Of a stretch of DNA of 7,416 nt, positions 6,256 through 7,416 are shown one piece after another. The notes under the pieces were generated by a model. The model searched no databases and was not told the origin of the DNA. It was given only the letters and a program-made list of their open reading frames with translations. A program made the position numbers and the translations under genes. The first letter of the stretch is position 1. Every line of letters starts with the position of its first letter. This stretch comes from DASUSF01 sp036375275 (GTDB taxonomy: Bacteria; Pseudomonadota; Alphaproteobacteria; Geminicoccales; Geminicoccaceae): assembly GCA_036375275.1 (NCBI GenBank), contig DASUSF010000025.1, positions 1 to 7,416 of the forward strand, written 5' to 3'.

Positions 6256-6503
6256 AGAACAGGATTGCCATTCTCATCGTACAGCATGTTCTCGTCGAGA
6301 GGCTCTCCCCGCTCGGCAATCAGCGCCCTCATCTTGGCGAGCGCAGCATCAGCCCGGTCCCGCCGGCTCTTGCGGTCCGCCTCGATCCGCTGCTTGGTCT
6401 CGGCGAGGGCCGCACGGACCGCCTCGGTCATGGTCGTGCCTCGCAGGCGCGCCACCTCCTCGGCCAGCGCTTTGATCCGCTCATCACGGATGTAGAGAGG
6501 CAT
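6252..6503 (-). CDS. vapB: VapB-type antitoxin, Rv0623-like (PSK transcription-factor family)
   Basis: Antitoxin that binds VapC, blocks its active site and, with it, represses their shared promoter. It has 83 residues. The short N-terminal strand MPLYIRD (1-7) and two helices (about 8-20 and 24-38, with TTMTEAVRAALAE) fit the DNA-binding fold of this family. The charged stretch 39-66 leads to DENMLYDENGNPVL (70-83), the toxin-facing tail usual in this group. ATG 6503 was chosen because the homologous sequence begins there and GGGGGGAG (6511-6504 on minus) immediately precedes it. The GTG at 6566 in the same open frame adds 21 residues unlike the family, lies on the lon stop codon and would cross the probable promoter. 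The gene is 62 nt after lon on the same strand and overlaps vapC by 4 nt. Confidence 0.92.
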   Translation of the reverse strand: MPLYIRDERIKALAEEVARLRGTTMTEAVRAALAETKQRIEADRKSRRDRADAALAKMRALIAERGEPLDENMLYDENGNPVL

Positions 6504-6514
6504 CTCCCCCCGGA

Positions 6515-6560
6515 TATACGCACTGCGAGGATCGTATAGACGACCGGCCGCCGGGGCAAG
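6515..6560 (-). promoter_or_regulatory. Probable vapBC promoter with overlapping inverted-repeat operator
   Basis: TATACG (6515-6520) and CGTATA (6533-6538) form a perfect 6-bp inverted repeat with a 12-nt spacer. On minus, the upstream arm reads TATACGAT, a fair -10 box, and TTGCCC (6559-6554) lies 15 nt before it as a weak -35. The second arm lies between this -10 and the vapB ribosome site. A repeat spanning the promoter is what autoregulation by the VapBC complex needs. The spacing is on the short side, so the exact -35 is uncertain. Confidence 0.5.
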
Positions 6561-6565
6561 CGCCA

Positions 6566-7416
6566 CTACGCCGGAACCGGCTCGCGGGCCGCCGGCGTGG
6601 CGCCGGCGCGACCGCCCTCGAGCGCCGCCTCGAGGGCGTCCTCGACCGTCTCGAGCCAGATGAACTCGAGCCCGTCACGGGCGGACTCCGGGATCTCGTC
6701 GTAGTCCTTCCGGTTCCGCTTCGGCAGCATCACCCGCCTGAGCCCCGCGCGATGGGCGGCGAGCACCTTCTCCTTGATGCCGCCGACCGGCAGCACCAGG
6801 CCGCGGAGGCTGATCTCGCCGGTCATCGCGGTGTCGCTCCGGACCGTCCGTCCAGCGAGCAGCGAGGCGAGCGCGGTGAACATCGCCACCCCTGCCGACG
6901 GCCCGTCCTTCGGGATCGCGCCGGCCGGGACGTGGACGTGCACGTCGCTCTTCTCGAACGACTCCGGCTGGATGCCGAAGTCGGCCGCCCGCGACTTCAC
7001 CAGGCTGAGCGCGGCCTGCGCGCTCTCCTTCATCACGTCGCCGAGGTGCCCGGTCAGGATCAGGCCGCCCTTCCCCGGCACCCGGGTCGCCTCGACGAAC
7101 AGGATGTCGCCGCCGACCGGGGTCCAGGCGAGGCCGGTCGCGACGCCCGGCAGCGAGGTGCGCAGCGCCACCTCGTCCTCGAACCGGGGCGCCCCCAGGA
7201 TCTCCCGGAGGTCGCCGGCTTCGATCCGGATCGGGGCCGCCGCCCCCTCGGCGATCCGCATCGCCGCGTGGCGGAACAGCGCGCCGATCTGGCGCTCGAG
7301 GCTGCGCACGCCGGCCTCGCGGGTGTAGTCGCGGATCAGCTGGCGGAGCACGTCCTCGCCGAGCTCGACCTGGCCCGCGCCGAGGCCGCTCGCCTCGCGC
7401 TGGCGCTCGACCAGGT
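6566..7416 (-). CDS. lon: ATP-dependent protease Lon, C-terminal 283 residues (gene runs off the right edge)
   Basis: Cytoplasmic AAA+ serine protease that degrades misfolded proteins and short-lived regulators, including many antitoxins. The visible part covers the end of the AAA+ module and the whole proteolytic domain. DYTREAGVRSLERQIG (in the segment 7328-7281) is the family's sensor-2 region with its arginine. PVGGDILFVEA and KGGLILTGHLGDVMKESAQ follow, as in all Lon proteases. The catalytic dyad is intact: serine in PKDGPSAG (codon 6898-6896) and lysine in GGIKEKVLAAHRAG (codon 6775-6773). The stop is TAG at 6568-6566. Full-length Lon is about 800 residues, so about two thirds lies beyond the window. 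In many proteobacteria lon is followed by an HU gene; here vapBC follows instead, so this may be a second lon copy or a rearranged locus. Confidence 0.96.
   Translation of the reverse strand, partial: LVERQREASGLGAGQVELGEDVLRQLIRDYTREAGVRSLERQIGALFRHAAMRIAEGAAAPIRIEAGDLREILGAPRFEDEVALRTSLPGVATGLAWTPVGGDILFVEATRVPGKGGLILTGHLGDVMKESAQAALSLVKSRAADFGIQPESFEKSDVHVHVPAGAIPKDGPSAGVAMFTALASLLAGRTVRSDTAMTGEISLRGLVLPVGGIKEKVLAAHRAGLRRVMLPKRNRKDYDEIPESARDGLEFIWLETVEDALEAALEGGRAGATPAAREPVPA

Noticed and set aside
1..7416. CRISPR array, insertion sequence or rRNA
   Set aside because: No regularly spaced repeats, transposase motifs, terminal repeats or rRNA-like stretches were seen.

Overview
The window is GC-rich DNA with short intergenic gaps, many GTG/ATG starts and G+C-loaded third codon positions. 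Gene content (a Baeyer-Villiger-type monooxygenase, a CocE-type hydrolase, ATP-grasp enzymes, a Rv0623-like VapB, a Phd-type antitoxin and Lon) fits a soil- or plant-associated proteobacterium, most likely an alphaproteobacterium of the Methylobacterium/Bradyrhizobium kind. That assignment is inferred from style and gene families and has not been tested by a search.

Layout. Positions 1-1022 (minus) hold the N-terminal two thirds of a Baeyer-Villiger monooxygenase. Positions 1023-1420 are a non-coding divergent gap with an 8-bp hairpin and the 3' end of a tRNA (intact T arm, acceptor strand, encoded CCA) on a body that no longer makes a normal tRNA. A D-Ala-D-Ala-ligase-like ATP-grasp gene follows on plus (1421-2446). 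Facing it is a dead toxin-antitoxin module on minus: a Phd/YefM-type antitoxin broken by three frameshifts (2473-2725) and a six-codon stump of its PIN toxin (2456-2476).

From 2793 to the right edge everything lies on minus. In transcription order these are lon (C-terminal part, 7416-6566), an intact vapB-vapC pair (6503-5848), a divergent ATP-grasp-like protein of unknown function (5746-4796) and a CocE/NonD-family serine hydrolase (4799-2793). The last two overlap by ATGA and should be translationally coupled.

How they may work together. Lon is the usual protease that removes antitoxins, so its position next to vapBC is suggestive, although it may only be chance. The most interesting unit is the coupled ATP-grasp-like/CocE hydrolase pair, with a second ATP-grasp ligase convergent to it. 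Two carboxylate-activating folds beside an acyl/peptide hydrolase suggest making and breaking amide or ester bonds on a small molecule, but the substrate cannot be read from the sequence. The tRNA 3' end and the decayed module mark the area between the conserved genes as a site of past insertion and deletion.
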